From contig NW_004624747.1 of the NCBI RefSeq assembly GCF_000247695.1, forward strand, positions 11,347,180-11,411,179: a stretch of 64,000 nucleotides of DNA, given 5' to 3'. How positions within the stretch are numbered: the stretch's first letter is position 1; each line of letters opens with the position of its first letter. This DNA comes from Heterocephalus glaber (Eukaryota > Chordata > Mammalia > Rodentia > Bathyergidae). The position numbers were made by a program, and so were the translations under genes. The notes under the pieces are model-generated. The model saw only the letters and a list, made by a program, of their open reading frames with translations, was not told the DNA's origin and ran no database searches. This document shows positions 1 to 10,178 of the stretch, one piece after another.

Positions 1-300
1 TTGTTTCCTATATTCAGATTCCATCATGTTCCTCAGCTTCTCTATTTTTTTTAATCTGTGTCCTCTCTAGATTTATTAATCATGTCTTGTACTATGGGCA
101 CAATCTCTGCTGTTATCTGAGAAATTATTTCTGATTTCATTCTGATTTCAGATTCTCTTTCATTGCCAGTTCAGGGAGTCCAGGTGGTTGAGTATCAGAG
201 TGTTCTGTCTCATTTCCCTTTGGGGTTGCTTTAGTTGATCTGGAAGTCTGGTTTTGAGACTTGTTTATGTGCCTTCTCATTTCAATGGGGGGGTGCTGTT
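1..300 (-). pseudogene. LINE-1 ORF1 N-terminal fragment (decayed, runs off left edge)
   Basis: Read on the minus strand, this stretch encodes a Lys/Arg/Gln-rich, Pro-containing segment (a part beginning MRRHINKSQNQ, later KIEKLRNMMESEYRKQ) broken by stops. The composition and position, downstream of a repeat-unit array and upstream of a coiled-coil-like stretch, fit the N-terminus of an L1 ORF1 RNA-binding protein. ORF1p normally coats L1 RNA in the cytoplasm. This copy has in-frame stops, so it is not functional. The assignment is by general resemblance to rodent L1 ORF1 N-termini, not by alignment. The rest of the element would lie to the left of the window. Confidence 0.5.
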
Positions 301-315
301 GCTGACCACGTGGCT

Positions 316-622
316 CACCTCCTCTGCGCTGGGTGGAGGGGGGTTGGTATAGCGGCTGGAATCCTCCTCCTGGGCACTGGGAGTAGCTCACCTCCTCTGC
401 ACTGGGGGTAGTGGTAGTGGTGGTGGTGGTGGTATGGCAACCCAGAAGCCTCCTCCTGGGTTCTGGGAGCAGCTTACCTCCTCTGCACTGGGGCTGGTGT
501 GGTACAGTGGCCCAGGAGCCTCCTCCACCCTCCTGGGCACTGGGAGCAGCTCACCTCCTCTGCGCTGGGGGGTGGGGGGTACAGCAGCCCAGAAGTCTCC
601 TCCTGGGCTCTGGGAGCAGAGC
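316..622 (-). repeat. Four ~75-bp tandem units, probable L1 5'UTR monomer-like array
   Basis: The phrase CACCTCCTCTGC (or TACCTCCTCTGC) recurs at 316, 389, 475 and 552, giving unit lengths of 73, 86, 77 and about 71 bp. Each unit continues with a G-rich part and then a segment like CTCCTCCTGGG...CTGGGAGCAG. The 86-bp unit is longer because of a local GTGGTA/GGT expansion at about 409-434. On the minus strand the array directly precedes the ORF1-like segment, so it sits where an L1 5'UTR would be. Open frames of 60-80 codons here arise from the repeat and are not genes. Confidence 0.6.
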
Positions 623-630
623 AAACTATT

Positions 631-2817
631 TTTTAATTAAGTTTATCGGTACAATTTAGACATACATAGTGATCATATTCATCATATGGAATTTGTACCT
701 ATACCGATATACCTTAATTCTTCTTTTTCCCATTTCCCTCCTCTCCCTTCAACTCCTCTCCCCCTCCTTATTTACAACTGCTGTGTTTCTATTTTAGCTT
801 TCTTTTCTCACTTTTTCCTCTTTTCCCTTTCTTCCTTTCCCCTTCCCACCTCCCTAGTGCTCCCTCCCTTTTGAGCTTTTTCTTCCTATTTCACACTATC
901 TGTTATACATTTTGGTCCTTTTTTACACTTTAAATCTCTCACACCAGAGAAACAATTTGATATTTACACATGTGTGTCTAATTTATTTTACTTAAGAGTA
1001 TGGTCTCTAGGTACGTTCATTTAGCTATAAATGTCTCAAGTTTATCCTTCTTTATGGCTAAGTAGTACTCCATTATATAAAAATACCACATCTTTTTTAT
1101 CCATTCATCCATTGATGGATGTTTGGGTTGTTTCCAAGATTTAGCTATTTACAAACTGTGGTGCTATGAACATGGTGTGTATATATCACTGTGGTATGAT
1201 GCTTTTAATTCGTTCAGGAAGATGCCAAGAACCGAGATAGCTGGGTCAAATGGAATCTCTAGTATTAGTTTTTTAAGGAATCTCCACACTGATTTCCACA
1301 GTAGTCGTACCAATCTACACTCTCACCAACAGTGGAGAAGGGTTCCTTTTCCCCACACTCCTGCCAGCGTTTGTTATTGTTTGATTTCTTGATAGTAGAT
1401 ATTCTTTCTGGAGTGAGATAGAATCTCAGCGTTGTTTTAATCTGCATCTCTCAAATGACCAATGATGTTGAACATTTTTTCATATATTCATTTGCCATTT
1501 CTTCATCTGAGAAGTGTATATTCTTCTCAGAGCCAACTATGACAAACCAAGAGCCAATATCATATTAAATTGTTTAAAAAAATAAAAATTTTCACTTTAA
1601 AATCAGGAACAAGACAAGGATGTCCCCTATCACCACTCCTATCCAACATAGTTTTGTAAACATTAGCCAGAGCAATTAGACAAGAGAAAGAAATAAAAGG
1701 AATAAAGATAGGAAAGGAAGAAGTTAAGCTATCGTTATTTGAAGATGACATAATGTCAAAGACCTAAAAAACTCCACCAAAAGACTTCTTGATTTAATAA
1801 CCAAATTCAGTTGTGTAACTGGATACAAAGTCAACACTCAAAAATCAATAGCATTCCTGTGCATTAATAACAAACTTACTGAGAGAGAAATTAGGGAAAC
1901 CACACCTTTTATAATAGCATTGAAAAAAATGAATCAATCTAACAAAGGAAGTAAAAGATCTTTATATCAAAAAGTACCATATTCTGAAAAAGGAGATCAA
2001 AGAGGATATCCCTTGCTTATGGATTGGAAGAACCAACATAGTAAAAATGGTCATTCTCCCCAAATTTTAATACAGATTTAATGCAATCCCAATCAAAATA
2101 CCAATAGCATATCTCACAGAACTAGAGAAAACAATTCTAAAATTCATTTGGAACCAGAAGAAGCCCAGAATAGCAAAAAAATTCTGGGCAACAAAGGCAA
2201 GGCAGGGAGCACCATAATCCCTGACTTGAAATTATATACAGCGTTACTGTGATAAAAACAGCATAGTACTGGCATCAGTGGAACAGATTAGAAGATGCAG
2301 AAACAACTCAAAACACACTCTGCCACCTTATCTTTGACAAAGGGGCCAAACGCCCTCACAGGAAGAAAGATAGCCTCTTAATAAATGGTGCTGGAAAAAC
2401 TGGCTTTCCATATGCCAAAGACTGAAACTAGACCCATGTCTCTCATCGTGCGCTAAACTAAAATCAAAATGGATCAAAGATCTAAATATTAAAACAAAAC
2501 ACTAAATCTGCTGGAAGAGAGAATAGGCAGAACTCTTGAAGACATAGAAATAGGCAAAGACTTTATGAACAAAACCCCAATCACATGGGAAATATTACAA
2601 GTAATCAACAACTGAGATCTCATCTTATTAAAAAGCATTTGCACAGCAAAAGAAATCACCAACAGAGTGAAGAGACGACCCACAGTGGGAAAAAAAATTT
2701 TGCCAGCTGTTCCTCAGACAAAAGACTGATATCTAGAATATACAAAGAACTGAAAAAAATCAAACTCTCAAATTTAAAGACCCAATCCAAAAGTGGGGAT
2801 CTGAATAGAAAACTATT
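631..2817 (-). mobile_element. LINE-1 with 5' inversion (twin-priming structure)
   Basis: 631-1530 is antisense L1: the 3'UTR with its pyrimidine-rich tract, then the end of ORF2. 1531-2810 is sense L1 ORF2 from the late reverse-transcriptase region onward; its start reads as 'caaggatgtcccctatcaccactcc', which encodes the conserved CPLSPLLF-like motif. The last L1 bases at about 2810 (ATCTGAATAG) and the first bases of the antisense half at about 1530 are adjacent in L1 coordinates, as expected for twin priming. AAACTATT occurs on both sides (623-630 and 2810-2817) and may be the target-site duplication. ORF2 is riddled with stops and frameshifts. Confidence 0.8.
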
Positions 2818-2831
2818 AACATGTACATTTA

Positions 2832-2918
2832 GGGCCCAGGATGTAGCTCAGTGGTGCCACACCTGCCTGGCAAATGCAAGGTCCTGAGTTTGATCCCCAG
2901 TACAAGGGGGGGGGGGAA
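2832..2918 (+). mobile_element. ID-like tRNA-derived SINE with G-tract tail
   Basis: Box A reads TGTAGCTCAGTGG and box B region CTGAGTTTGATCCCC, the two internal pol III promoter blocks of a tRNA-derived SINE. The tail is not poly-A: after 'tacaa' come 11 G residues (2906-2916), followed by a (TA)n stretch to about 2936. It lies immediately right of the inverted L1. Confidence 0.85.
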
Positions 2919-3129
2919 GTATATATATATATATATCTCACAGATGAGAAGCTGAAGATCACACAGGGGATAACTCCCACTGTCTGCAGATACGACCTTA
3001 AATTGGCTGCATGGGACCTGTGTGACCAGCCCCTCTCCACCTCAACAGCTTTGTCACACAGTGATGTGAACACTCTCTGCTCCCCCGCCCCCACCCCAGA
3101 GCTGGTTCTTGCAGCCGCTGCTTATCAGC

Positions 3130-3260
3130 TCTGTGACCACAGGCAGTTTGTTTCCCCCTTTCTCAGCCTCAATTTCATCATCCATATAATGGGGATGATC
3201 TATATAATGGGGATGAAAATCTGAGTTAATGTAGGAATTATGCTTTGCACAGGGTGAGTT
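3130..3260 (+). repeat. MIR SINE fragment with internal duplication
   Basis: The core 'tgtgaccacaggcagtttgt' followed by 'cctcaatttcatcatc' and 'ataatggggatga' matches the plus-strand MIR core. The segment ATATAATGGGGATGA is present twice about 20 bp apart (near 3183-3197 and 3201-3215), a local duplication. Confidence 0.65.
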
Positions 3261-3778
3261 GTGTATAAGTGATGATTACTTTATTAATTTTATTAGTAAC
3301 ACTTTTCATCACTTCCTATTCCCACTTCAAGTCCCAGGAGGACTATATTAGGAATGGTCTCTGCCTGAATGGACCACATTTTTGCTTCCCATATACTGGG
3401 TCTTTGCCCAGCCTGGCCCTTATCCCTGCATCACACCCCTTCCTTCCCTATCTTTGCTAATTCTGCTGCCTCCTCCCCCAGGTGATCCAGACTTGGTCTC
3501 CCCTTTGAGGCATCCGTGAGCCCTGAAATGTCTGTTTGTCCCTGTCCCAGGGAAAGTGCTTAATCAGAACAGGACTTGTCTATCCTTGCCCCAATCCCAA
3601 CAAGGTGCTGCCCCAGGGAGAACACTCTCAGCTCACATGGCCCCTGCAGAGGCTTCCCTCCTTTCCTTGCCTGGTTCAGACTGCCAGGTGGTCTGTGATA
3701 CAGCTCAGTCATTTTCTAGTTGCGGAAAGGGGAGTCGCTGCCCTTCTTAATGCATTCTTTTCCCTCAGCACTTCATAA
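3261..3778. other. Unique sequence, no gene seen
   Basis: Short open frames of up to about 80 codons are present but show no recognisable domain. I see no repeat, splice-site pair or CpG cluster that supports a feature. Confidence 0.4.
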
Positions 3779-4330
3779 TTTACATACAAGAAAATGCACA
3801 AATCTTAAGACTACAGCTCCATTGCTTTTGCCAAATGCAACACTCTTGGAAGTACCTCTAGATCAACTTATATGAAATCACTCTAGGTACATCCTTTGTT
3901 CTTTTTCTCTACTAAACCTCTTTCTAGAGGGAAGCCCTGTTCCAATTCCCACCACCACCGAGCCACTTTATATATTTGTGAGTTTCAGATCCTTATAATC
4001 CCACAGTATATGCTCTCATGTGTCCAGCTTCTTTTACTTAACTGAAATAATTTCCCCAAGACTCGGCCACACTGTTGCATGTATTAGTGATTCTGTGTGT
4101 TTTTATTTTTTACCGAGCAGTATTCCATTATATATTATATTCCACATAATTTTCTTATCCATTCTTTTTACGGAAATTTGGGTTGTTTCCTATAAAAATT
4201 TTTCCCTACATGAATGTTTTCATTTCTCTTAGGTAAATACTTCAGAGTAGATTTTTTGGGTTATATAGAAAGAATATAGATTATTTTATTAGCAGCTATG
4301 ACACAGATTTCCAAAGTGGTTGTACCATCT
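3779..4330 (-). mobile_element. Ancient L1M 3' fragment (antisense)
   Basis: Words such as 'gccacactgttgcatgtatta', 'cagtattccattatata', 'ttcttatccattctttttacgg' and 'ttgggttgtttcc' appear in the order typical of the antisense 3' end of old mammalian L1 elements. It is heavily diverged. Confidence 0.65.
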
Positions 4331-4445
4331 TACTTCTGTCTTTGAGCCTCTGTTTTCTCTGCTGTAATCTGAGAATAATACACAGACCCCTGCCGGGTGA
4401 CAAAGATATCATGAACACTGTGAAGAGACATTCACATTGTCAATA
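4331..4445 (+). repeat. MIR fragment
   Basis: 'ctttgagcctctgttttctc' followed by 'taatctgagaataatacaca' matches the Pro-box side of MIR on the plus strand. Confidence 0.5.
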
Positions 4446-5430
4446 CTTGAATGTGAAGTGGCTTAGCTATGATTATTGTCACTGGCACAGTTGTCTTTTT
4501 GTATTCAGAGGGGAAGTTGCTCAAGGTTGTGCTTCAGATACCAAAATCCAAAGCCATTTTATAAAATGGGGTAAATTTGCATAGAACTTATGCTTACTCT
4601 CCTGTATACCTATAATACCTAATATAATGCAAATGCTGTTTAAATAGTGTTATACTGGATTGTTTATTTGTATTACTTTATCATCACATTGTTATTCTTA
4701 TTCACCCTAATTTTGACCTGCAGTTGGTTTATTTTGAGGATGAAGAACTTACAGATAAGAATGCTGTATGCTATTTAAAAAAAAAAGAAAAGAAAGAGTA
4801 TTGTATGTTGTATCTTCTCTCCTAGGAGATGATTTGTACAGTGGTTCGTGCGGGGGGCGGGGCAAGGACTTAGCTCTCAGGAACATGCAGGGAGCTGTCA
4901 GGGTCATGACTCAGTGTGTCAACACAAACAGAGGGCTTCCCCTTGGAGCCAATGTTGCCCTCTTAGTCCTTGGAGGGGTTTCATGTCCTTGCTCTGTGAG
5001 GCTATTCACACAGGCATGATTATTTGTATACCCCCAGGCTAAACGGGACAGAAGACAAAGGGCTCAAAAACAGCCCTGCCCCTCCTTGGAATAGGGCATT
5101 GCCAACATCCTCACTGGGCTGGCATGATTCTCCTCCCTGCCTGGTTTTCTTGGGAGGAAGGGACATCCTCCAGGACTCCCAGTTCTACAGATGTGGCATT
5201 TTTCACTGCTGTAATTAAGACTCTGGAATAGCTTTGAGAGAAATAATAGATCCCTATGAACCTGGATTCAGTTGTCAAAACAACTCAGGTATGAAATTCT
5301 GCATATAAATTCCAAGCCCTGAAGCCTGTGACCTTGAAGCTGCGCCTCTGTGGGATTCTCCTGCTTATGGAGCTTCTTCTCTGCATCTTTGTGTATAGAT
5401 TTCAAAGGACTCGTGGCTCAAAATGAGATA
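4446..5430. other. Unique sequence, no gene seen
   Basis: A degraded A-rich run sits at about 4777-4797. Otherwise no repeat or coding signal is recognised. Open frames of up to 83 codons show no family resemblance. Confidence 0.4.
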
Positions 5431-5600
5431 GACATTGGCTGGAGTCATGGCTCTACCACATACCATCTGGGTGGCCTTTGATGTGTCACTTTCCCTCTCT
5501 GAGCCACAGCTTCCTCATCTGATAAACAAGATTATTACAAATGTTTGTGGCACTGTGGCAGAGACTACAACTTCCCTCCTGTCCAGTAAACTTGCTCCTA
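5431..5600 (+). repeat. MIR SINE
   Basis: 'catggctctaccacatacc...gggtggcctttgatg' then 'ctctgagccacagcttcctc' and 'tgataaacaagattatta' follow the plus-strand MIR consensus order. Confidence 0.75.
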
Positions 5601-5744
5601 TTTCCTTCCCTGGCTGTTAAATGGGCCCATTGTCACATGGAATAAAATCATTTCTCAGCACTCTCTGCTGCTAGAGGCAGGCATGTGCCCATGTTCTGGC
5701 CAGGAGGTATAAGATGCATCACCTGCAAATGCCTGGCGAGATCC

Positions 5745-5907
5745 TGCTATGGTTTGGATATGGTTTCAATGATCCCCTAAAGGTTCAAGTGTTGGAGTCT
5801 TGCTCTGCAGAGTGGCAGCATTGGGAGATGATGTGGCCCTCTAAGAGATGGGCCTAGTGGGGGCCCTTAGGTCATGAGGGTGAGTCCTCAGAAGAAATGG
5901 TGAGAGG

Positions 5908-5940
<33 letters not shown>

Positions 5941-6157
5941 GGTTCCTGTTTGGCAATGTGGTAGCTTCCTCCCATCAGAGCTTCTATCCTGATGTGACAT
6001 CATCTGCTGTTAGGCTCTCCCTAGACACCAAACCCACAGAACTCCCTCTTCCATGACCTTGAAGCCTCTAGAAGGATGAGGAAAATAAACCTCTTTTCTT
6101 CATAAAGTCACACTGCTGCAGGCATTTTGTTATAGTAACAAAAAACTGGCTAATACA
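5745..6157 (+). mobile_element. MaLR-type solo LTR
   Basis: It begins TG..ATGGTTTGGATATGG and ends CTGGCTAATACA, the termini of mammalian ERVL-MaLR LTRs (MST/MLT1/ORR1 group). Internally it has the 'ggtcatgagggtgagtcctca' block and a poly-A signal region 'gaaaataaacctctttt'. Flanks are GATCC (5740-5744) and GACCC (6158-6162), a 5-bp target duplication with one mismatch. No internal retroviral genes accompany it. Confidence 0.8.
5911..5939 (+). repeat. (CT)n microsatellite inside the LTR
   Basis: About 14 uninterrupted CT dinucleotides lie in the middle of the MaLR LTR, so they expanded after the LTR inserted. Confidence 0.95.
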
Positions 6158-7190
6158 GACCCTAGAAGGCAGGAGTGAGATTTGCTTTGTCCTTTCCTTT
6201 CTGTACTTACTGGAATGTGGTTGTGATGTAGGAGTTCAAGAAGCTCTGTTGGTGCATGGCCATACCACCCTGAACACACCTAATCTCAAGAAGCTCTGTT
6301 CAGCCACGGAGTCTTCAAGGAGAAAGTCACATGCTAAGGATATGGGAGCCACAAGAAAGAGCAATCTGGAATCATCAACACATGCGGTGGGCCAACTGTC
6401 TCTGGACTTTTTCAACAATAGAGAAAGATAAACTTCCTCCTTAAGCGATTGCTATTCCTTTTTCTGTTCTTCATCCCGATCTGAACTGATACCTGCTGTT
6501 GTGAGGATTAAACAAGCATGTTCTAGTTAAGACTTGAGCACGGAGCCTAACACATAGTAATCTCCCTGTATATTATAGATATTGTATTATTGTAAAGGCC
6601 AGAGCAAAAGAGCTGGTGAATTGTAATTGGGCACTCTGGTACCTCACTTCTGATTCAACTTAGGGACAGAAAGAAATTCCCAATGGAGCCTGCAGAGCTG
6701 GATATTTCCCTAGGGGCTGTACTGCTGCCAGAACCTCAGAGGTGGTGTGTGTGAGTGTATGTGTGTTTTGGGGCGGGGGGGGGATCTGTTTATCCCTAGG
6801 ACTTTCACTGGCTGGAGCTGGCTCAATGCCCCAGGCAGCTCCTCCTCTTTCTGTCTCTGCATCTTCGATCACCAGGTTGGGGCCACGTTCTGGAAGTCAT
6901 GGGCCGTGCCATAAATCCTCATCTTCCCACCAGCACACAGAACACTCCACTCGTGACACTGACCCAAATTAGCCTTTACTGCCTTTCTTATCCAGGAATT
7001 AAGACTTGGCTGGCACAGCCCCAAAGGCTCAGCACAGGGAGCCTGCTGCCCCATCCCTGGCACCTTACATGAAGAAAATGGCAAACAAGAGCCCTGAAGG
7101 ACTCTGTGCGTTCTCCCCCTGTATCTACTCCCCAGTGGTTCCCACCAGCTAAGGAGCTTCCAAAGCCTGCACTGAAGACGACAATATTTT
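6158..7190. other. Unique sequence with a short GT/G-rich run, no gene seen
   Basis: A GT-rich then G-rich run (about 6743-6784, ending in nine consecutive G) is the only low-complexity element. A direct repeat of CAAGAAGCTCTGTT occurs at about 6238 and 6288. No coding or splice evidence is seen. Confidence 0.4.
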
Positions 7191-7350
7191 CACACGTTGA
7201 TTGTGCACTGTGCTAGACATAGACTAAACTCCCTCCATGCATTCTCTCATTTCATTCTGATCCTATATGAAACTGAGTCCCGACAGGTGTGCAAGTGTAG
7301 GCTCAGCTGGGTCCCAGTGCTTCCCAAGATTACACTTGGAATCGGGCTCC
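7191..7350 (-). repeat. MIR fragment (degenerate)
   Basis: 'gattgtgcactgtgctagac' then 'tctctcatttcattctgatcc' and 'tgaaactgag' follow the minus-strand MIR order (smaller-number bases correspond to the MIR 3' end). Confidence 0.5.
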
Positions 7351-7562
7351 ATGGGCTCTGCTGGTAACTGTGACTCTTCCTTTCTGCAGTCCTCCTTTCC
7401 CTCCAGAGCCTCTGCCTTCAACCATGCTTGGAGTGGGTGCTGGTACCCAACTCCCTGTGGAAAGGCTTGCTGTTGTTGCCCCAAGAGATGAGAATTTCAG
7501 ACTGGCTGGCCTCAGAATCCCTTCTCTGATTCACTGTAAGCAAACATTTTCCTTCCAAACAG

Positions 7563-7705
7563 AAAAGGCTTTATGGTTCCTTTTGATTTTAATAGTAATT
7601 TGTGTTCTTCTAAAAATGTACACAAAGGTGCAGCAAAAACTGCTCATGTCACCATCAGAAGCTCATGCCTGTGAATGCACACCAAGGCCTCCGGTGGAAG
7701 CCACT
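7563..7705 (+). other. Speculative exon: transmembrane-coding ORF between consensus splice signals
   Basis: A pyrimidine-rich acceptor (CCTTCCAAACAG at 7551-7562) precedes an open frame, and a GTGAGT donor begins at 7706, giving a 143-bp potential exon open throughout in one frame. It encodes a hydrophobic stretch LWFLLILIVICVLLK followed by basic residues (MYTKVQQK), which resembles a single-pass membrane helix with a positive juxtamembrane flank. The same frame stays open upstream to about 7370. No partner exon or known family is recognised. AT-rich DNA can encode hydrophobic runs by chance, so this is a candidate only. Confidence 0.15.
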
Positions 7706-7959
7706 GTGAGTGCTGGGGACCGAGCTTCTGGCCCAGCTCCCAGGGAGCTCCCAGGGACTCTGCACACAGGTCCTCCAGCCTATGTTCTCTACATACTGTT
7801 CCATGGTGCAATGCTCTAAGGAAGGGGGCGATCATCATCCTATAAAATTGTCAGAAGTTTTCTATTACTTTCATCCAGTGATGCTTTTCTATTCTCTCCC
7901 CAGAAAATAGACTTGTGGAGTGTAGGTTCCCATGGATCACCTAAAAGCTGATAGCTTTG

Positions 7960-8160
7960 TATTGGGATGGCCTAGGTGAGGCCCATGCTCCTCCACTGAC
8001 CAGTCTGGAACACACTGCCTCTTTTCTCTCCACTTACCTTATTTAAAACATGAATGCTCCTGCCCTCCCAACACTCTGCTGCACAGTAAATGAAGTACAC
8101 AGAAGCCCTTACCTCAGTGCCTGGTACAGAGTAGGTATTTACAAATGCTAAATTCCTTCT
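7960..8160 (+). repeat. MIR fragment
   Basis: 'aagcccttacctcagtgcctggtac' and 'agagtaggtatttacaaatgct' match the 3' third of plus-strand MIR. The upstream part is weak. Confidence 0.6.
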
Positions 8161-9030
8161 TCTCTGACTTTATTTTGCTCATAAGCCTAACAGAGTGATT
8201 CTATCTCAAACTGTGTTTCTTTATTTTGGGGATCTTGGGTCCTGAAGCTTGAGATACTTAGGCTCCTTGGCTTACAGCACATTCACATTATCTGTATGTA
8301 TCTCCTGTGTGGAATTCACACATTCATTCATTCACTCGCATTGATCCTGTCTCACTCTCCTGCCCTTTCTCCTCATACACACACCACCGGCCATCTAGCT
8401 CATTCATTTGATGTGAGCCTTTTATTTGTATTTGTTTCCAAGAAATGCTTCATGTGCCTGTGTTTTTCATTTATGTAAATGATTCTGTGCTGTAGGTCTC
8501 ACCCCATCTTCTATTTTCCCCCAGCACCTTGATTTTAAGAACCCCTATACTGTCATGTACACATCCAGCACCACTGGGTGGTACTCCCCACTGTGTGTCC
8601 CTCACATTCTAATCATCTGTTTATTAAGGGACAGACACCTACAGGGCCTCAGCTTGCTGGCACCACAGACAATGGGGTGGTGCATGTCTTCATGTATGCC
8701 CTGTGTGGGTCCCAGTGACAATTTCTCTGGGGTGGATTTTCATAGCCACATCACCCCCACCCTTCAGAATGGCTGCCTTGGGCTGCCTTCCTGATCAGCA
8801 ACTTCCAGAGAGGCAAACACCAGCAAGTATCTTCTGGTCTACTGCCTGGGGAACTAAGATTCTCCCAATCCCCTGCTATAGATCCTTTCTGAGAAGCCAA
8901 AGGTTCGATATTTAGGTGTCACCTTACAAAGGTTCTAGTAGCTGCTGGGCACATTCTCCCACCTCAAAACCTCAGTGCCAGCTCAGAGCCCCATTATCTT
9001 CATTTATACAGGAGCTGCAGGAGGTGGATC
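8161..9030. other. Unique sequence, possible very old L1 at 8480-8640
   Basis: 'actgtcatgtacacatccag' with 'tctaatcatctgtttatta' is faintly like an old L1 antisense tail, but too degraded to claim. No gene is seen. Confidence 0.3.
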
Positions 9031-9180
9031 ATATTATCTGGAAAACCAATGGCAGAAAGAGTCTTGGGTTCAAGTCCTTGGCTGCCACTTACCCCCTATG
9101 TGCCATTGGGAACTGAGTCTGCTTTCTCATTTGTAAAGCAGGCACTTAATATAGTTTAACTCATTTTAACACCTATTTCA
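9031..9180 (+). repeat. MIR SINE
   Basis: 'cttgggttcaagtccttggctgccacttac', then 'gccattgggaactgagtctgctttctcatttgtaaa', follows plus-strand MIR. Confidence 0.7.
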
Positions 9181-9189
9181 TAAGAGTGT

Positions 9190-9591
9190 TGTCTTAGTGA
9201 ATTTCTCATCACTGGGACAAAATACCCAATATTCACAAGCTAGAGGAGGAGAGGTTTAGTTTGGCTCCAGAGTTTCAGAAGTTTCTGCCCATGGCCCATC
9301 AGCTCCAATGCAGAAAACTACATGATGGAAAGGTCTGGAGGAGGAAAGCTGCTCGCATCATGGTGACCAGGAAGGAGAGGGAGGAAGGAGCCAGGGACAA
9401 GAACATACCCTTCCAGGTCATGACCCCAGTGATTCACCTCTCCCAAACAGACCCCATCTCCTAAGAGCAGATTCAGCTCTGAACCTCTAGTAGATTAATT
9501 CACTGATGAGCATAGCACTCCCTCCTCCATGATCCAATCACTTCTACATACTTGAGAATTGGGGGGAACATTTCAGATTTCATCCATAACA
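9190..9591 (-). mobile_element. MaLR-type solo LTR with 5-bp target duplication
   Basis: The minus strand reads TGTTATGGATGAAATC... to ...TAAGACA, the TG...CA termini of a MaLR LTR. AGTGT occurs immediately outside both ends (9185-9189 and 9592-9596), the 5-bp duplication expected of ERVL-class integration. Its plus-strand start 'tgtcttagtgaatttctcatcactgggacaaaatacc' matches the two other minus-strand LTRs in this window. Confidence 0.85.
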
Positions 9592-9687
9592 AGTGTCATA
9601 AGAATTAAATGAGGCAATGTACAAGAACCTCTTAGAACCTCTCCTGGCTATCCATGTCAGGCCTTTCACGAATCTCAACAAAAATTT

Positions 9688-9775
9688 GGGGGGGGGGGGT
9701 TGGTACTGGGGATCAAACTCGGGACCTTGTGCTTGCGAGGCAGGCGCCGGAACCACTGAGCTAAAGCCCCGGCCC
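9688..9775 (-). mobile_element. ID-like SINE, minus strand, with poly-C tail
   Basis: On the minus strand: CCGGGGCTTTAGCTCAGTGG (box A), then box B GAGTTTGATCCCC and 'agtacc'. The tail is C12 in element orientation (G12 at 9688-9699). The target duplication is CTCAACAAAAATTT (9674-9687) versus CTCAACAAAACTTT (9776-9789). Confidence 0.9.
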
Positions 9776-9794
9776 CTCAACAAAACTTTTGATG

Positions 9795-9880
9795 ATAGGG
9801 CGGGGGACTTAGCTCAGTGGTGCCGTGCCTACCTCACAAGTGCAAGGTCCTGAGCTTGATCCCCGGTACCAGGAAAAAAA
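9795..9880 (+). mobile_element. ID-like SINE, plus strand
   Basis: Box A TTAGCTCAGTGG and box B CTGAGCTTGATCCCC are followed by 'ggtaccagg' and an A7 tail. TTTTGATG flanks it (9787-9794 and 9881-9888). It lies 19 bp from a SINE in the opposite orientation, inserted into that element's own target duplication. Confidence 0.92.
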
Positions 9881-10096
9881 TTTTGATGGTGGTCACAATA
9901 ACAGCAGCCCAAACACCAACAACACATTTCCACACTCTGATAATCAGAGAGCTTATGATCCCCGGAGTGGCATTCATTCCTGTTGACTCCCATTCATTGC
10001 TCCCTATGCACTTTGCTGGCCCACCTTAAGAGGGCACTAATGTATCAGGGTCCAGTGGTCTGAGAAATGAGATCTATTAGCTTCAAAAAATCTTTC

Positions 10097-10178
10097 TGCT
10101 GGGCAGGGGTTGTAGCTTAGTGGTAGTTCAGGACCCTGGTTTCCAATCCCACCACTGCAAACAAAAATCAAAACAAAG
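10097..10178 (+). mobile_element. Older, internally deleted ID-like SINE
   Basis: 'gttgtagcttagtggtag' is a decayed box A. The region between boxes A and B is shortened and box B is 'ttccaatccca'. The A-rich tail runs to about 10178. Confidence 0.7.

Noticed and set aside
316..622. Regularly spaced repeats considered as a CRISPR-like array
   Set aside because: The units are contiguous and diverged with no spacers, and the context is a mammalian L1.
137..659. Gly/Pro-rich short frames on both strands near the left edge
   Set aside because: They come from the ~75-bp tandem units of the L1 5' region, not from a cellular gene.
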